DNA from: Alteromonadaceae bacterium M269
GTDB taxonomy: Bacteria; Pseudomonadota; Gammaproteobacteria; Enterobacterales; Alteromonadaceae
Direction of reading: 5' to 3'
Length of the DNA: 64,000 nucleotides
NCBI GenBank assembly: GCA_004353515.1
Contig: SMNZ01000001.1
Coordinates: 248,001 to 312,000, forward strand
In this document: one piece after another, positions 18,482 to 28,681 of the stretch
How positions within the stretch are numbered: the first letter of the stretch is position 1
Layout: each line of letters starts with the position of its first letter
Translations under genes and position numbers: made by a program
The notes under the pieces: generated by a model
Told to the model about the DNA's origin: nothing
Seen by the model: the letters and a program-made list of their open reading frames with translations, nothing else
The model's database searches: none

Positions 18482-20296
18482 ATGAATCGCGTTATTGAAG
18501 AAGTTACACAGCGTATTATTGAACGCAGTGCTCAAGGTCGACAAGACTATCTCGACAAGATTGAGAGAGCACGTCTGCAAGGTCCTCATCGTGGAAGCCT
18601 ATCGTGCGGTAATTTAGCACACGGTTTTGCGGCTTGTGGAGCTGAAGACAAAGCGTCTTTGCGTAGTATGACAAAATCTAATATCGCGATTATTTCTTCA
18701 TACAATGACATGCTTTCTGCGCACCAGCCTTATGAAACCTACCCTGCAATTTTAAAGCAAGCTCTGGGTGAAGTTGGAAGCGTAGCTCAGTTTGCAGGTG
18801 GCGTGCCCGCAATGTGTGATGGCGTGACACAAGGTCAGGATGGCATGGATCTTAGCTTAATGAGCCGAGATGTTATCGCTATGTCTACCGCTGTCTCTCT
18901 CTCTCATAATATGTTTGACGGCACATTAGCATTGGGTATCTGCGACAAGATTGTCCCAGGGTTATTGATGGGCGCTTTGAGCTTTGGTCACTTACCAACA
19001 GTTTTTGTTCCCGCTGGACCTATGCCTTCAGGGTTGCCTAATAAGGAGAAGGCACGTGTTCGCCAAGCTTATGCTCAAGGTAAAGTGGGGCGTAAAGAAC
19101 TGCTTGAAGCAGAATCACAGTCTTATCATTCACCAGGGACTTGTACTTTCTATGGAACAGCTAACAGTAACCAGTTAGTTGTTGAAATGATGGGATTACA
19201 CTTACCAGGTTCGTCTTTTGTTAATCCGGGCACTCCACTGCGCGACGCCTTGACCAAAGCAGCTGCCAGACAGGTTGCTCGATTGACTGATCTTGGTGAC
19301 AACTACACACCAATCGGACATATAGTTGATGCAAAAGCCTTGGTTAATGGTTTAGTGGCACTATTGGCAACAGGTGGTTCGACGAATCACACTATGCATT
19401 TGATTGCGATAGCCAAGTCAGCGGGTTACACCATTAACTGGGATGATTTCTCCGATATATCCAAAGCTGTGCCATTGCTTACACGCATTTATCCAAATGG
19501 TTCAGCAGACATTAACCACTTCACAGCAGCGGGCGGTATGGCTCTGTTATTCAAAGAGTTACTGGATGCTGGTTTATTGCATAACGATGTGAAGACAATT
19601 TGTGGTGAAGGGTTGGAGCAATACACCAAAGAGCCTAAGTTGATTGATGGTGAACTTTTCTGGGAAGAAGGACCTAAAGAATCATTGGATGCTGAGGTTT
19701 TAGCATCAGTACAAAGCCCGTTCAGTTCGCACGGTGGTCTATCGATACTTAAAGGTAATTTAGGCCGTAGTGTAATGAAAACCTCGGCGCTGAAGGACGA
19801 TGAGCCTGTTATTAAAGCACCTGCAGTTGTATTTGAAACACAATCCGATATTGAAAAGGCTTTTAAAGCTGGTGGACTTAACAAAGATTGTATCGTTGTT
19901 GTGCGTTACCAAGGCCCTAAAGCCATTGGCATGCCTGAACTACATAAACTTTCTCCTCCTTTGGGGGTATTACAAGACCAAGGCTATAAAGTTGCATTAG
20001 TCACAGACGGCCGTATGTCTGGTGCATCAGGTAAAGTACCAGCAGCAATTCACTTAACGCCTGAAGCTTTAGACGGTGGTCTTATTGCCAAAGTAAACGA
20101 TGGCGACATCATTGAATTAAATGTAAAAACAGGCGAAATGAATCTACTAGTTCCAGAAGATGAATTAGCGGCTCGTAAAGTAAATAGTGACAGCATACTT
20201 AAGCATAAGCAGGGTATGGGTCGCGAAATGTTCGCAGGTATGAGATCCTTACTAACGGGTGCTGAGCAAGGGGCTAGCGCAGTTTTTTACGAGTAG
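18482..20296 (+). CDS. edd: Phosphogluconate dehydratase
   Basis: First committed ED enzyme: dehydrates 6-phosphogluconate to 2-keto-3-deoxy-6-phosphogluconate. It is a 604-residue IlvD/Edd-family iron-sulfur protein. Visible are [11 protein letters not shown] (about 74-84), [16 protein letters not shown] with a cluster cysteine (about 113-130), a second cysteine region [16 protein letters not shown], the third in [16 protein letters not shown], and the C-terminal [18 protein letters not shown]. The length matches E. coli Edd (603). An AGGAGAAATAA ribosome site precedes the ATG, and it starts 9 bases after pgl. Confidence 0.97.
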   Translation: MNRVIEEVTQRIIERSAQGRQDYLDKIERARLQGPHRGSLSCGNLAHGFAACGAEDKASLRSMTKSNIAIISSYNDMLSAHQPYETYPAILKQALGEVGSVAQFAGGVPAMCDGVTQGQDGMDLSLMSRDVIAMSTAVSLSHNMFDGTLALGICDKIVPGLLMGALSFGHLPTVFVPAGPMPSGLPNKEKARVRQAYAQGKVGRKELLEAESQSYHSPGTCTFYGTANSNQLVVEMMGLHLPGSSFVNPGTPLRDALTKAAARQVARLTDLGDNYTPIGHIVDAKALVNGLVALLATGGSTNHTMHLIAIAKSAGYTINWDDFSDISKAVPLLTRIYPNGSADINHFTAAGGMALLFKELLDAGLLHNDVKTICGEGLEQYTKEPKLIDGELFWEEGPKESLDAEVLASVQSPFSSHGGLSILKGNLGRSVMKTSALKDDEPVIKAPAVVFETQSDIEKAFKAGGLNKDCIVVVRYQGPKAIGMPELHKLSPPLGVLQDQGYKVALVTDGRMSGASGKVPAAIHLTPEALDGGLIAKVNDGDIIELNVKTGEMNLLVPEDELAARKVNSDSILKHKQGMGREMFAGMRSLLTGAEQGASAVFYE

Positions 20297-20300
20297 AAAA

Positions 20301-21257
20301 ATGAAATTTTCACGTTTTGTAGCAGATGTAGGTGGCACAAATATCCGCATTGCAACCGAGGCGAATGGCCAGGTTTCGAATATCAAAAAGTACTTATGTA
20401 AGGACTTTGAGCACATTGCGGATGCTATAGAAAGTTACTTTGCTCAATTTCCCGATGAGAAGTTTGACGCAGGTTGTATTGCTATTGCTTGCCCAGTTAA
20501 TGACGACCTCATCAAAATGACTAACCATAGTTGGCAGTTTTCAGTTAAGGAAACAAAAGAAAGACTAGGTTTAGAAGCGCTCGAAGTCATTAACGATTTC
20601 ACTGCGGTTGCAATGTGTGTTCCTGTGCTAACGGATACACAGAAAATCAAAATAGGCGGTGGTGCTCCCCAAGTGAACGAGAATATTGCCGTTTTTGGCC
20701 CAGGCACTGGGTTGGGTGTTGGTCACCTTGTTAAATCTGACTCGGGTTGGCAAACACTTGACGGTGAAGGCGGACACGTCGATTTTGCTCCTACCAATGA
20801 TAAAGATATCGTCATCTGGCAATACCTACGTGAGCAGGGGATTCATCCATCTGCTGAAGAAGTTCTCTCTGGCAGAGGCTTAGTGAATGTTTATAAGGCT
20901 CTAGCCACCGATTCGTCTCAAACTATTGATGAGATTGACCCAGCCGCCATTACCGAAAAAGCGCTCAACGGTTCGTGTGACGTTTGTGAGAGTGCGTTAT
21001 CTCAGTTTTGTCACGTATTGGGTTCATTTGCAGGTAACCTAGCCCTGAACTTAGGTACTTTCGGCGGTGTGTATATTGCTGGTGGTGTGGTGCAACACTT
21101 TGTCGACTACTTTGCTGACAGCAATTTTAGAGACAGTTTTGAAGCTAAAGGTCGCTTTAAAGAATACCTCGAGCGGATACCAACCTATCTAATTACTGAA
21201 CCAGATTTTGGTTTGATTGGCGCAGCGGCGCATTTAGAACAACACTGTAAAGGTTAA
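20301..21257 (+). CDS. glk: Glucokinase
   Basis: Phosphorylates free glucose with ATP, making the Zwf substrate. The protein has 318 residues from the ATG at 20301, which follows the edd stop by 4 bases. An earlier in-frame start at 20259 would overlap edd and adds residues not expected in the family. N-terminal ATP-binding motif [13 protein letters not shown] (about 5-17), [11 protein letters not shown] (about 133-143) and [10 protein letters not shown] (about 156-165) are those of the E. coli Glk type rather than ROK kinases. Its place between edd and eda links glucose entry directly to the ED pathway. Confidence 0.93.
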   Translation: MKFSRFVADVGGTNIRIATEANGQVSNIKKYLCKDFEHIADAIESYFAQFPDEKFDAGCIAIACPVNDDLIKMTNHSWQFSVKETKERLGLEALEVINDFTAVAMCVPVLTDTQKIKIGGGAPQVNENIAVFGPGTGLGVGHLVKSDSGWQTLDGEGGHVDFAPTNDKDIVIWQYLREQGIHPSAEEVLSGRGLVNVYKALATDSSQTIDEIDPAAITEKALNGSCDVCESALSQFCHVLGSFAGNLALNLGTFGGVYIAGGVVQHFVDYFADSNFRDSFEAKGRFKEYLERIPTYLITEPDFGLIGAAAHLEQHCKG

Positions 21258-21261
21258 AATA

Positions 21262-21900
21262 ATGATGAATTGGAAAATGTCTTCAGCTGAAGTCTTTGCC
21301 CAGGGGCCTGTTGTACCTGTTCTTGTAGTTAAAAATGTAGAACATGCGGTACCTATGGCTGAAGCGCTGATGGAAGGTGGTATTAAGGTGCTTGAAGTCA
21401 CTCTGCGTACCCCAGCTGCCTTAGACGTGATTTCTGAAATTGCTACAAAGGTGCCTGATGCTGTTATTGGTGCGGGGACTGTGACAAATCCAACTCAACT
21501 TCAGCAAGTGATTGATGCAGGTGCAAAGTTTGCAATTAGTCCTGGATTAACAGAAAGGTTACTTGTCGCTGGTGCTGAATCTGACGTTGCATTGATTCCC
21601 GGAATTGCATCTATTTCAGAGCTAATGTTAGGTCTTGACTTAGGTTACACCCACTTTAAATTCTTCCCTGCAGAAGCATCTGGTGGTGTTAAAGCACTGA
21701 AAGCTATCAGTGGTCCTTTCCCTGACGTCGTATTTTGTCCAACGGGTGGAATATCTCCAGCTAACTACAACGACTATCTATCTCTGCCGAATATCCGCTG
21801 TGTTGGTGGTTCCTGGTTAGTGCCAGAAGATGCTTTGGAGTCAGGTGACTGGAAACGTATCACCGAACTCGCTAAGCAAGCTGTTGAAGGTGCAAAATAG
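21262..21900 (+). CDS. eda: KDPG aldolase (2-dehydro-3-deoxyphosphogluconate aldolase)
   Basis: Cleaves KDPG to pyruvate and glyceraldehyde-3-phosphate, completing the ED pathway. 212 residues, class I aldolase: VTLRTPAA with the catalytic Glu just before it (about residue 45), GAGTVTNP (about 72-79) and the Schiff-base Lys in [10 protein letters not shown] (about residue 134), with [10 protein letters not shown] following. Either Met 1 or Met 2 may start it. It begins 4 bases after glk, ends the operon, and converges with the mutarotase gene only 2 bases away. Confidence 0.97.
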   Translation: MMNWKMSSAEVFAQGPVVPVLVVKNVEHAVPMAEALMEGGIKVLEVTLRTPAALDVISEIATKVPDAVIGAGTVTNPTQLQQVIDAGAKFAISPGLTERLLVAGAESDVALIPGIASISELMLGLDLGYTHFKFFPAEASGGVKALKAISGPFPDVVFCPTGGISPANYNDYLSLPNIRCVGGSWLVPEDALESGDWKRITELAKQAVEGAK

Positions 21901-21902
21901 GC

Positions 21903-22775
21903 TTAACTAATTACTTGTTTTAAGCAATGGGATTGACCAGGTTGGATTTTCTGACCTGGTAGTTGCGTTACCGCTGTCTCCACACACAACATGCTCTTGT
22001 ACCCATCATCGGTCATATCACTCATTGATATCGACTTCTCTTTCCATGGGTTCCAAACCACAATACTGTCATGCCCTTCCGAATAAACGTTAGTCTCTTG
22101 ATTTGATGCTATTGTGACCATTTCTGGCTGGCATAAATGCGCTCTGTCTGTTTCTTCGGAAAATTCGTAAACAGAAGGCGTTTGCAGGTGTTTAAACGAC
22201 CGTGTTTTATCAACGTAGATCCCACTTAAGCCATTTAATTTAGTCTCTTCAATATCGGCGACTGAAAAGTAAGTATGTAACGCAGCTGTGATGGCGATAG
22301 CGTCAGAGCTGAGATTTGTGGTTACTAAGCTTATTGTTAACGTTTTTCCAACCTCAACAATAAGTTCCACTTGAACATCCTTATCGAAACCTGCACCACT
22401 TGATGTCTGCGGTTTAAGCCTGAGCATTGTGTGTTGGTTGTTATCATGTGTTGATATCAAGTCCCAAGTTTGCGTTCTTAAGAATCCATGCGCAGGAAAA
22501 GCACTGATATCTTCCGAGTCTCGATAATGGGGAGAGGTTTTGTAGTCACCAAACCAAGGCCAGCATATAGGAATACCGCCTCGAATAGCTTTTGTGCCAT
22601 CCATTTTAGCGTTTGGACTTAGCCAAAGCCGCTCGTGCTGATCGGATTTAGGAATAAAACTCAAAAGGTGACCGCCGAATAAACTGATTTTGGCTGTGGC
22701 ATGTTGATTGTCTACGTTGACAAACTCGATGCCATGTTCATTCATTGATAGGGAAATAGAGGGCTTATCGGACAT
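21903..22775 (-). CDS. D-hexose-6-phosphate mutarotase (YeaD-like aldose 1-epimerase family)
   Basis: Predicted to interconvert the anomers of glucose-6-phosphate. 290 residues with the galactose-mutarotase-like beta-sandwich pattern: FGGHLLSF (about 33-40), RGGIPICWPWFG (about 65-76), HGFLRTQTW (about 94-102) with a His, and ALHTYFSV (about 165-172) with the second catalytic His. E. coli YeaD lies beside gapA, and here too the gene sits just downstream of gapA on the same strand. That supports the YeaD assignment and a role in supplying the beta-anomer to Zwf. Confidence 0.85.
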   Translation of the reverse strand: MSDKPSISLSMNEHGIEFVNVDNQHATAKISLFGGHLLSFIPKSDQHERLWLSPNAKMDGTKAIRGGIPICWPWFGDYKTSPHYRDSEDISAFPAHGFLRTQTWDLISTHDNNQHTMLRLKPQTSSGAGFDKDVQVELIVEVGKTLTISLVTTNLSSDAIAITAALHTYFSVADIEETKLNGLSGIYVDKTRSFKHLQTPSVYEFSEETDRAHLCQPEMVTIASNQETNVYSEGHDSIVVWNPWKEKSISMSDMTDDGYKSMLCVETAVTQLPGQKIQPGQSHCLKQVIS

Positions 22776-22869
22776 AGTCTTCCAGCTAAGTGTATATTAA
22801 ATATAGGCTTATGTTTGTGATTGATAATATATCAAAAGATGCGAATTGAGTTTGATTAGAATGAAAAAA

Positions 22870-22897
22870 GGCGGCAATCAAAAACGATGAAGCCGCC
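22870..22897 (-). terminator. Rho-independent terminator downstream of gapA
   Basis: On the minus strand a GGCGGC/GCCGCC stem encloses a 16-base loop and is followed directly by six T. This classical intrinsic terminator ends gapA transcription about 100 bases after its stop codon, before the mutarotase gene. Confidence 0.85.
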
Positions 22898-22920
22898 CCA
22901 AAACAATAGTCTGTATTGAA

Positions 22921-22960
22921 GGTCTGTTGGTCTTCGCTGTACAGCAAAGATCAACAGACC
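22921..22960. repeat. 40-bp near-perfect palindrome, repeat family copy 1
   Basis: The two 20-base halves are complementary at all but two positions, and in RNA those two are G-U wobbles. The result is a single 20-pair hairpin. It lies between the gapA stop codon and the gapA terminator. A 25-base part (22937-22961) recurs at 59738-59762 with two differences. Confidence 0.8.
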
Positions 22961-23001
22961 CTAAAGCAAAAGTATTTTACTCAGCGCTAAATGCACGCCT
23001 C

Positions 23002-24003
<1,002 letters not shown>

Positions 24004-24022
24004 TCACTAAATTACTACTTGA

Positions 24023-24037
24023 TGTAAAAATATTACG
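24023..24037. promoter_or_regulatory. HexR-like site in the gapA-malQ divergent region
   Basis: TGTAAAAATATTACG matches 10 of 12 fixed positions of the HexR palindrome. It lies 29 bases upstream of the gapA start codon, close enough to act on gapA transcription or initiation. It is imperfect and binding is inferred. Confidence 0.55.
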
Positions 24038-24084
24038 TAAATTATGCAATAAAACACAATTTAAAGCAAAGAAATTAGCTTAAT

Positions 24085-24099
24085 TGTTGTTTAATTACA
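24085..24099. promoter_or_regulatory. Second HexR-like site in the gapA-malQ divergent region
   Basis: TGTTGTTTAATTACA matches 10 of 12 fixed positions of the HexR consensus, with one intact half. It lies between gapA and the malQ-glgB-glgX operon and could act on either. The call is weak alone and stronger because a similar site lies 62 bases away. Confidence 0.45.
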
Positions 24100-24235
24100 T
24101 TATTATTCTCTCAAAAGATAATTTTTATATTATTAGTTTAGAATAGACTCTGGCCTCTGTGTTTGATTTAGAACAAAATCTATACAGCAGAATTAAAAAT
24201 GCTCAAATAGGGTGAGCTGCGCGAGATAAGGTGTG

Positions 24236-26434
24236 ATGAGTAAATCGTTATTGGATGAATTAAGTGAAGTTAAAGGTATTGAGGGAACCTATATTGATGC
24301 ATGGGGGCAATCTCAACAGATATCTGAATGCACGAAGTCAAACTTGCTTTCAGCTATGGGATACGATGTCACTGATGATCAGAAACTCAACGAACAGGTA
24401 AACAAAGAATACACCGAGCAATGGCTAAAGCCTCTGAATCCAGTACTGGTTGTTAGAGAAAATACCGTTATCCAAATACCTATCCGGTTGCCAATTGAAT
24501 TAGCTACCGAAGATTTTTATCTTTCCATTCAAGACGAAAGCAATGGAATAAGAGAACAAGCGTTTTGCCCTGTCGAGGGAACACTCATCAATGTAATTCA
24601 TTTTGATGATGGAGATGAGTTTCAAGAGTATTTAATTGACTTGGATGAGGTATTAGAAGCGGGTTATCACAGCTGTTCATTGAAAGATTCTGAGGGCACC
24701 GAGATTAGTTCGATGAAACTTATCGTTGCTCCTAAGTTATGCTATCAATCAGATGATCTGATCCATGGTAACAAAAGCTGGGGTATTAATGCACAGTTGT
24801 ATTGTCTGCGAAGCCAAGATAATTGGGGGGTAGGTGATTTTGCTGATCTCACTCAACTTGTTGAGAAGCTTGCTGCCTGTGGTGCCGATTTTGTGGGGTT
24901 AAACCCATTACACGCCTTGTATCCGAATCATCCAGACGCTTGCAGTCCTTATGGCCCATCGTCCAGACGTTGGCTGAATTTTATCTATCTAGCAATTCCT
25001 GAATTAGAAGGTTTCGAACAGGAAGCGGTACAATCTAAGTTTCATTCAGAGTCGTTTCAGACTGAACTCCGGCGTTTGCGCGATAATGAAAAAGTCGATT
25101 ATCAAGGGGTTATGCAGCTAAAACGCTCTATTTTGGAGCTTATTTTTAGTTGGTACGATGAAACTTACTTGAGTCAAGATACTCAGCAAGCTCATGAATT
25201 TAACGAGTTTGTTAAAAGTGGTGGCGAGAGTCTTCAAAACTTAGCAACCTTCGATGTTATTCAGGAGTATTTAGCAGAGCAGGGCTTACCTAGCTGGGGA
25301 TGGCCGGTATTCCCGGAAGAGTTTCAACATCCTGAATTGGAAAGCGTTGTTGAGTTCAGAGAGAAATACAATCGACGTGTTCGCTTCTATCTGTATTTGC
25401 AATGGCAGGCATCTGAGCAGTTGTTAGCTGCTCAGAGAAAAGCCTTATCCTGTGGTATGGGAATAGGTTTGTACCTTGATTTAGCGGTTGGAGAAAATGA
25501 AGGCAGTGCCGAGGTCTGGGGAAATCCATCGCTTTATGCCAGAGATGCCAGTATCGGTGCGCCACCTGATGTTCTTGGACCATTAGGACAAAAATGGGGA
25601 CTTCCGCCTGTTAACCCAGAGCGTTTGTATCAACAAGCTTACCAACCGTTTATTAATCTTATCTCATCGAACATGAAAGCCTGTGGAGCATTGCGTTTGG
25701 ATCATGTGATGGCGTTATTACGGTTATGGTGGGTGCCAAGCGAAGCAGAAGCGAAAGACGGCGGCTATGTTTATTATCCGATGGAAGATATGCTGGGTAT
25801 CTTGGCGTTGGAGAGTCAACGCCATAAAACTGCAATCATTGGTGAAGATTTGGGGACAGTCCCTGAAGAGGTGAGAACAACTCTCGCCGAAAATGGCATC
25901 TTGTCTTATCGCGTCTTTCTATTCGAACAAGCGGATGATGGCGGTTTCTTTTCACCAGCACATTATCCGCATCAATCTCTGGCTGCATTAACGACGCATG
26001 ATATGCCAACCTTAAGAGGCTATTGGCATTGTGAAGATTTAATACTGGGCAAAACCCTGGGTTTTTATCAAGATGGCGAAAGCTTAACTTCTCTATACGA
26101 TAAGCGCCTGCATGATAAGCAACAAATATTGGATTCATTGCATGGTCATGGGCAACTGCCCGCAGGGGAATCTGAAAAAGCATCTCATACCGGGATGCAT
26201 CAAAGGTTAAATCATGTCTTGCAAGTCCATATGGCGAGAGGGAATAGTGCATTGCTCAGCTTGCAACTTGAAGATTGGTTGGACATGGCCGAACCGGTTA
26301 ATGTGCCTGGCACCAGTGTTGAATATCCGAATTGGCAGAGAAAATTAAATCGAACATTAGAGAATATTTTTTCTGATCAGAGTTTGTTGGATTTAGCTCA
26401 ACAAATAACGAAAGCGAGAGAAGAGAGTTATTAA
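24236..26434 (+). CDS. malQ: 4-Alpha-glucanotransferase (amylomaltase)
   Basis: Transfers alpha-1,4-glucan segments between maltodextrins, recycling short chains released by glycogen debranching. 732 residues from the ATG at 24236 (GTG at 24233 is possible). It is a GH77 enzyme with an N-terminal beta domain of about 150 residues, then WGINAQLYCLRSQDNWGVGDF, LNPLHALYPN, the nucleophile region LRLDHVMALLRLWW (about 484-497), the acid/base in IGEDLGTVP (about 538-546) and LTTHDMPTLRGYW. It is slightly longer than E. coli MalQ (694). It leads malQ-glgB-glgX. Confidence 0.95.
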   Translation: MSKSLLDELSEVKGIEGTYIDAWGQSQQISECTKSNLLSAMGYDVTDDQKLNEQVNKEYTEQWLKPLNPVLVVRENTVIQIPIRLPIELATEDFYLSIQDESNGIREQAFCPVEGTLINVIHFDDGDEFQEYLIDLDEVLEAGYHSCSLKDSEGTEISSMKLIVAPKLCYQSDDLIHGNKSWGINAQLYCLRSQDNWGVGDFADLTQLVEKLAACGADFVGLNPLHALYPNHPDACSPYGPSSRRWLNFIYLAIPELEGFEQEAVQSKFHSESFQTELRRLRDNEKVDYQGVMQLKRSILELIFSWYDETYLSQDTQQAHEFNEFVKSGGESLQNLATFDVIQEYLAEQGLPSWGWPVFPEEFQHPELESVVEFREKYNRRVRFYLYLQWQASEQLLAAQRKALSCGMGIGLYLDLAVGENEGSAEVWGNPSLYARDASIGAPPDVLGPLGQKWGLPPVNPERLYQQAYQPFINLISSNMKACGALRLDHVMALLRLWWVPSEAEAKDGGYVYYPMEDMLGILALESQRHKTAIIGEDLGTVPEEVRTTLAENGILSYRVFLFEQADDGGFFSPAHYPHQSLAALTTHDMPTLRGYWHCEDLILGKTLGFYQDGESLTSLYDKRLHDKQQILDSLHGHGQLPAGESEKASHTGMHQRLNHVLQVHMARGNSALLSLQLEDWLDMAEPVNVPGTSVEYPNWQRKLNRTLENIFSDQSLLDLAQQITKAREESY

Positions 26435-26469
26435 CTGCAACCACATGGTGTGAGATTAGGAGAGTAAGA

Positions 26470-28677
26470 GTGTTTTTAGAACAGTATCTGATGCATTTGG
26501 AGAGGCAATTGACGGAAGCTCGTTTAACTCATCCTTTTGAGCAGTTGGGTATAAGGAAATCAGAAAAAGAAATACGGATTCAGGTTTGGCTCCCTGATGC
26601 GACTCAAGTGTTTGTGCAAGATTATAAAACGAGAGAAAGCGTTGGTGAGCTTGAAGCTCAAGGCGAATCTGGTTTATATGCAGGTGTCTTTGAGGGACTA
26701 CCAGACGATTTTGTCTATCAGTTAAAAGTGTCAAATCCTGATTGCGACAGAATAGTGATCGATCCTTATCAGTTTCAGAACACTGCTTATCACGCTGTTC
26801 ATTATGTCGATCACAAACCGCAGAATCTGTACAAGCAAATCGGCGCACATTACACCGAAATAGAAGTGAGCGATGGAGAGTCTATTCGAGGCACTCGTTT
26901 TGCTGTTTATGCGCCCAACGCAACCGCTGTTTCCGTTATTGGAGATATGAATCTTTGGGATGCGCGTTACTTACCTATGGAAAAGACATCCATGGGGTAC
27001 TGGGTATTGTTTGTTCCAGGTGTATTGCCAGGAGCTAAGTATAAATATCACATCAAAGATCAGTTTGGTCATGCACTTCCGGATAAAGCCGATCCAGTTG
27101 GCTTTCAAGCTGAGCAATATCCATCACATGCTTCTGTTGTTTTTGACCATCATCAGTATCAGTGGAAAGACCAACATTGGTTGAACAAAGTTAAATCCGA
27201 TAAGTACAGCCAACCAATGAGCATATACGAGGTGCATTTAGGTTCTTGGAAAAAGCAGATTGTAGATGGTGAATGGAAAAGCTTTAGTTATAGAGACCTG
27301 ACAGATGAACTCATTCCTTATGTCAAAAGCATGAATTACACCCACATTGAGCTTTTGCCGGTGTCAGAACACCCGTTTGATGGCTCATGGGGATATCAGC
27401 CTGTTGGGTTATTTGCGCCAACAAGTCGTTTTGGCAACCCAGATGACTTTAAGTACTTTGTTGATCAATGCCATCAAAACGATATAGGAGTTATAGTCGA
27501 TTGGGTACCAGCGCATTTCCCCGAAGATGGCCATGGTCTGGCAAGGTTCGATGGTACGCATGTGTATGAATATGAGGATCCAAAACGCGGTTGGCACCCC
27601 GATTGGAATTCTTGTATCTACGATTTTGGTAAAGACTCTGTTCGTCAATTTCTCGTTGCTAATGCACTATTCTGGCTGGAGTACTTCCATGTCGATGGAC
27701 TGAGAGTGGATGCAGTTGCATCCATGCTTTATCTCGATTATTCACGTGAAGAAGGTGAATGGATACCTAATGTTGATGGAGGTAACCACAACTATGAAGC
27801 CATCAGCTTACTTCAATGGATGAATAAAGAGGTTTACCAGCACTTCCCGCATGCCATTACTATCGCTGAAGAAAGTACGTCTTTCCCTAAGGTGTCTCGG
27901 CCAGTACATGATGGTGGGTTAGGGTTTGGCTTTAAATGGAATATGGGATGGATGAATGACTCGTTGCATTACATCAGTAAAGATCCATCTTATCGTCGAT
28001 ACCATCACAACGAGATGACATTTAGTACCGTTTACGCTTGGGATGAAAGCTTTGTTCTGCCTATTTCGCATGACGAGGTAGTGCACGGCAAAGGTTCGAT
28101 GATACGTAAAATGCCTGGGGACGAATGGCAGCAAGCTGCTAATTTAAGATGCTATGCAGGGTTTATGTACGCTCATCCTGGCAAGAAGCTTAATTTTATG
28201 GGTAATGAGCTAGGTCAACCTGATGAGTGGAATCACAGCGGATCTCTGACATGGGATTTATTGCAGTTTGATAAACACAGAGGAATTCAGGCGGTTTATC
28301 GGGACCTAAATCAACTTTACCTTTCGACTCCCGCCCTTTATGAACAGGATCATTTAGCAACTGGGTTTGAGTGGATCGATCATGATAATGCTGAACAGAG
28401 CATTTTAATCTTTGTGCGTAAGGCCTCTTCAACTCGGCAAAAAGTGTATTGCTTGTGTAACTTCACCCCGATTCCCAGAGAAAATTTTCGTTTCGGTGTG
28501 CTTGATAGAGGTCAGTACTCCCTGATTTTTAATAGCGATAGTGAATATTATTGGGGGAGTAACCAAGTAACGGGTGAAGAGTTCGAGTCTCAAGAAACTC
28601 CTTCTCATGGGAAACCGGATTCCGTTTGCTTAAACCTACCTCCGCTAGCGACCTTATACCTGATTTATAACGAGTAG
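26470..28677 (+). CDS. glgB: 1,4-Alpha-glucan branching enzyme
   Basis: Makes the alpha-1,6 branches of glycogen. It has 735 residues with a GTG start at 26470 behind TAGGAGAGTAAG. Two N-terminal beta-sandwich (CBM48-like) modules are visible (about 1-115 and 135-235). The GH13 barrel follows, with VHLGSW (about 254), ELLPVSEHPFDGSWGYQ, the nucleophile in DGLRVDAVASMLYLDYSR (about 415), acid/base AEES (about 470) and SHDEVVHGK (about 537). The C-terminal beta domain is complete. It starts 35 bases after malQ and ends 4 bases before glgX. Confidence 0.97.
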   Translation: MFLEQYLMHLERQLTEARLTHPFEQLGIRKSEKEIRIQVWLPDATQVFVQDYKTRESVGELEAQGESGLYAGVFEGLPDDFVYQLKVSNPDCDRIVIDPYQFQNTAYHAVHYVDHKPQNLYKQIGAHYTEIEVSDGESIRGTRFAVYAPNATAVSVIGDMNLWDARYLPMEKTSMGYWVLFVPGVLPGAKYKYHIKDQFGHALPDKADPVGFQAEQYPSHASVVFDHHQYQWKDQHWLNKVKSDKYSQPMSIYEVHLGSWKKQIVDGEWKSFSYRDLTDELIPYVKSMNYTHIELLPVSEHPFDGSWGYQPVGLFAPTSRFGNPDDFKYFVDQCHQNDIGVIVDWVPAHFPEDGHGLARFDGTHVYEYEDPKRGWHPDWNSCIYDFGKDSVRQFLVANALFWLEYFHVDGLRVDAVASMLYLDYSREEGEWIPNVDGGNHNYEAISLLQWMNKEVYQHFPHAITIAEESTSFPKVSRPVHDGGLGFGFKWNMGWMNDSLHYISKDPSYRRYHHNEMTFSTVYAWDESFVLPISHDEVVHGKGSMIRKMPGDEWQQAANLRCYAGFMYAHPGKKLNFMGNELGQPDEWNHSGSLTWDLLQFDKHRGIQAVYRDLNQLYLSTPALYEQDHLATGFEWIDHDNAEQSILIFVRKASSTRQKVYCLCNFTPIPRENFRFGVLDRGQYSLIFNSDSEYYWGSNQVTGEEFESQETPSHGKPDSVCLNLPPLATLYLIYNE

Positions 28678-28681
28678 TTGT

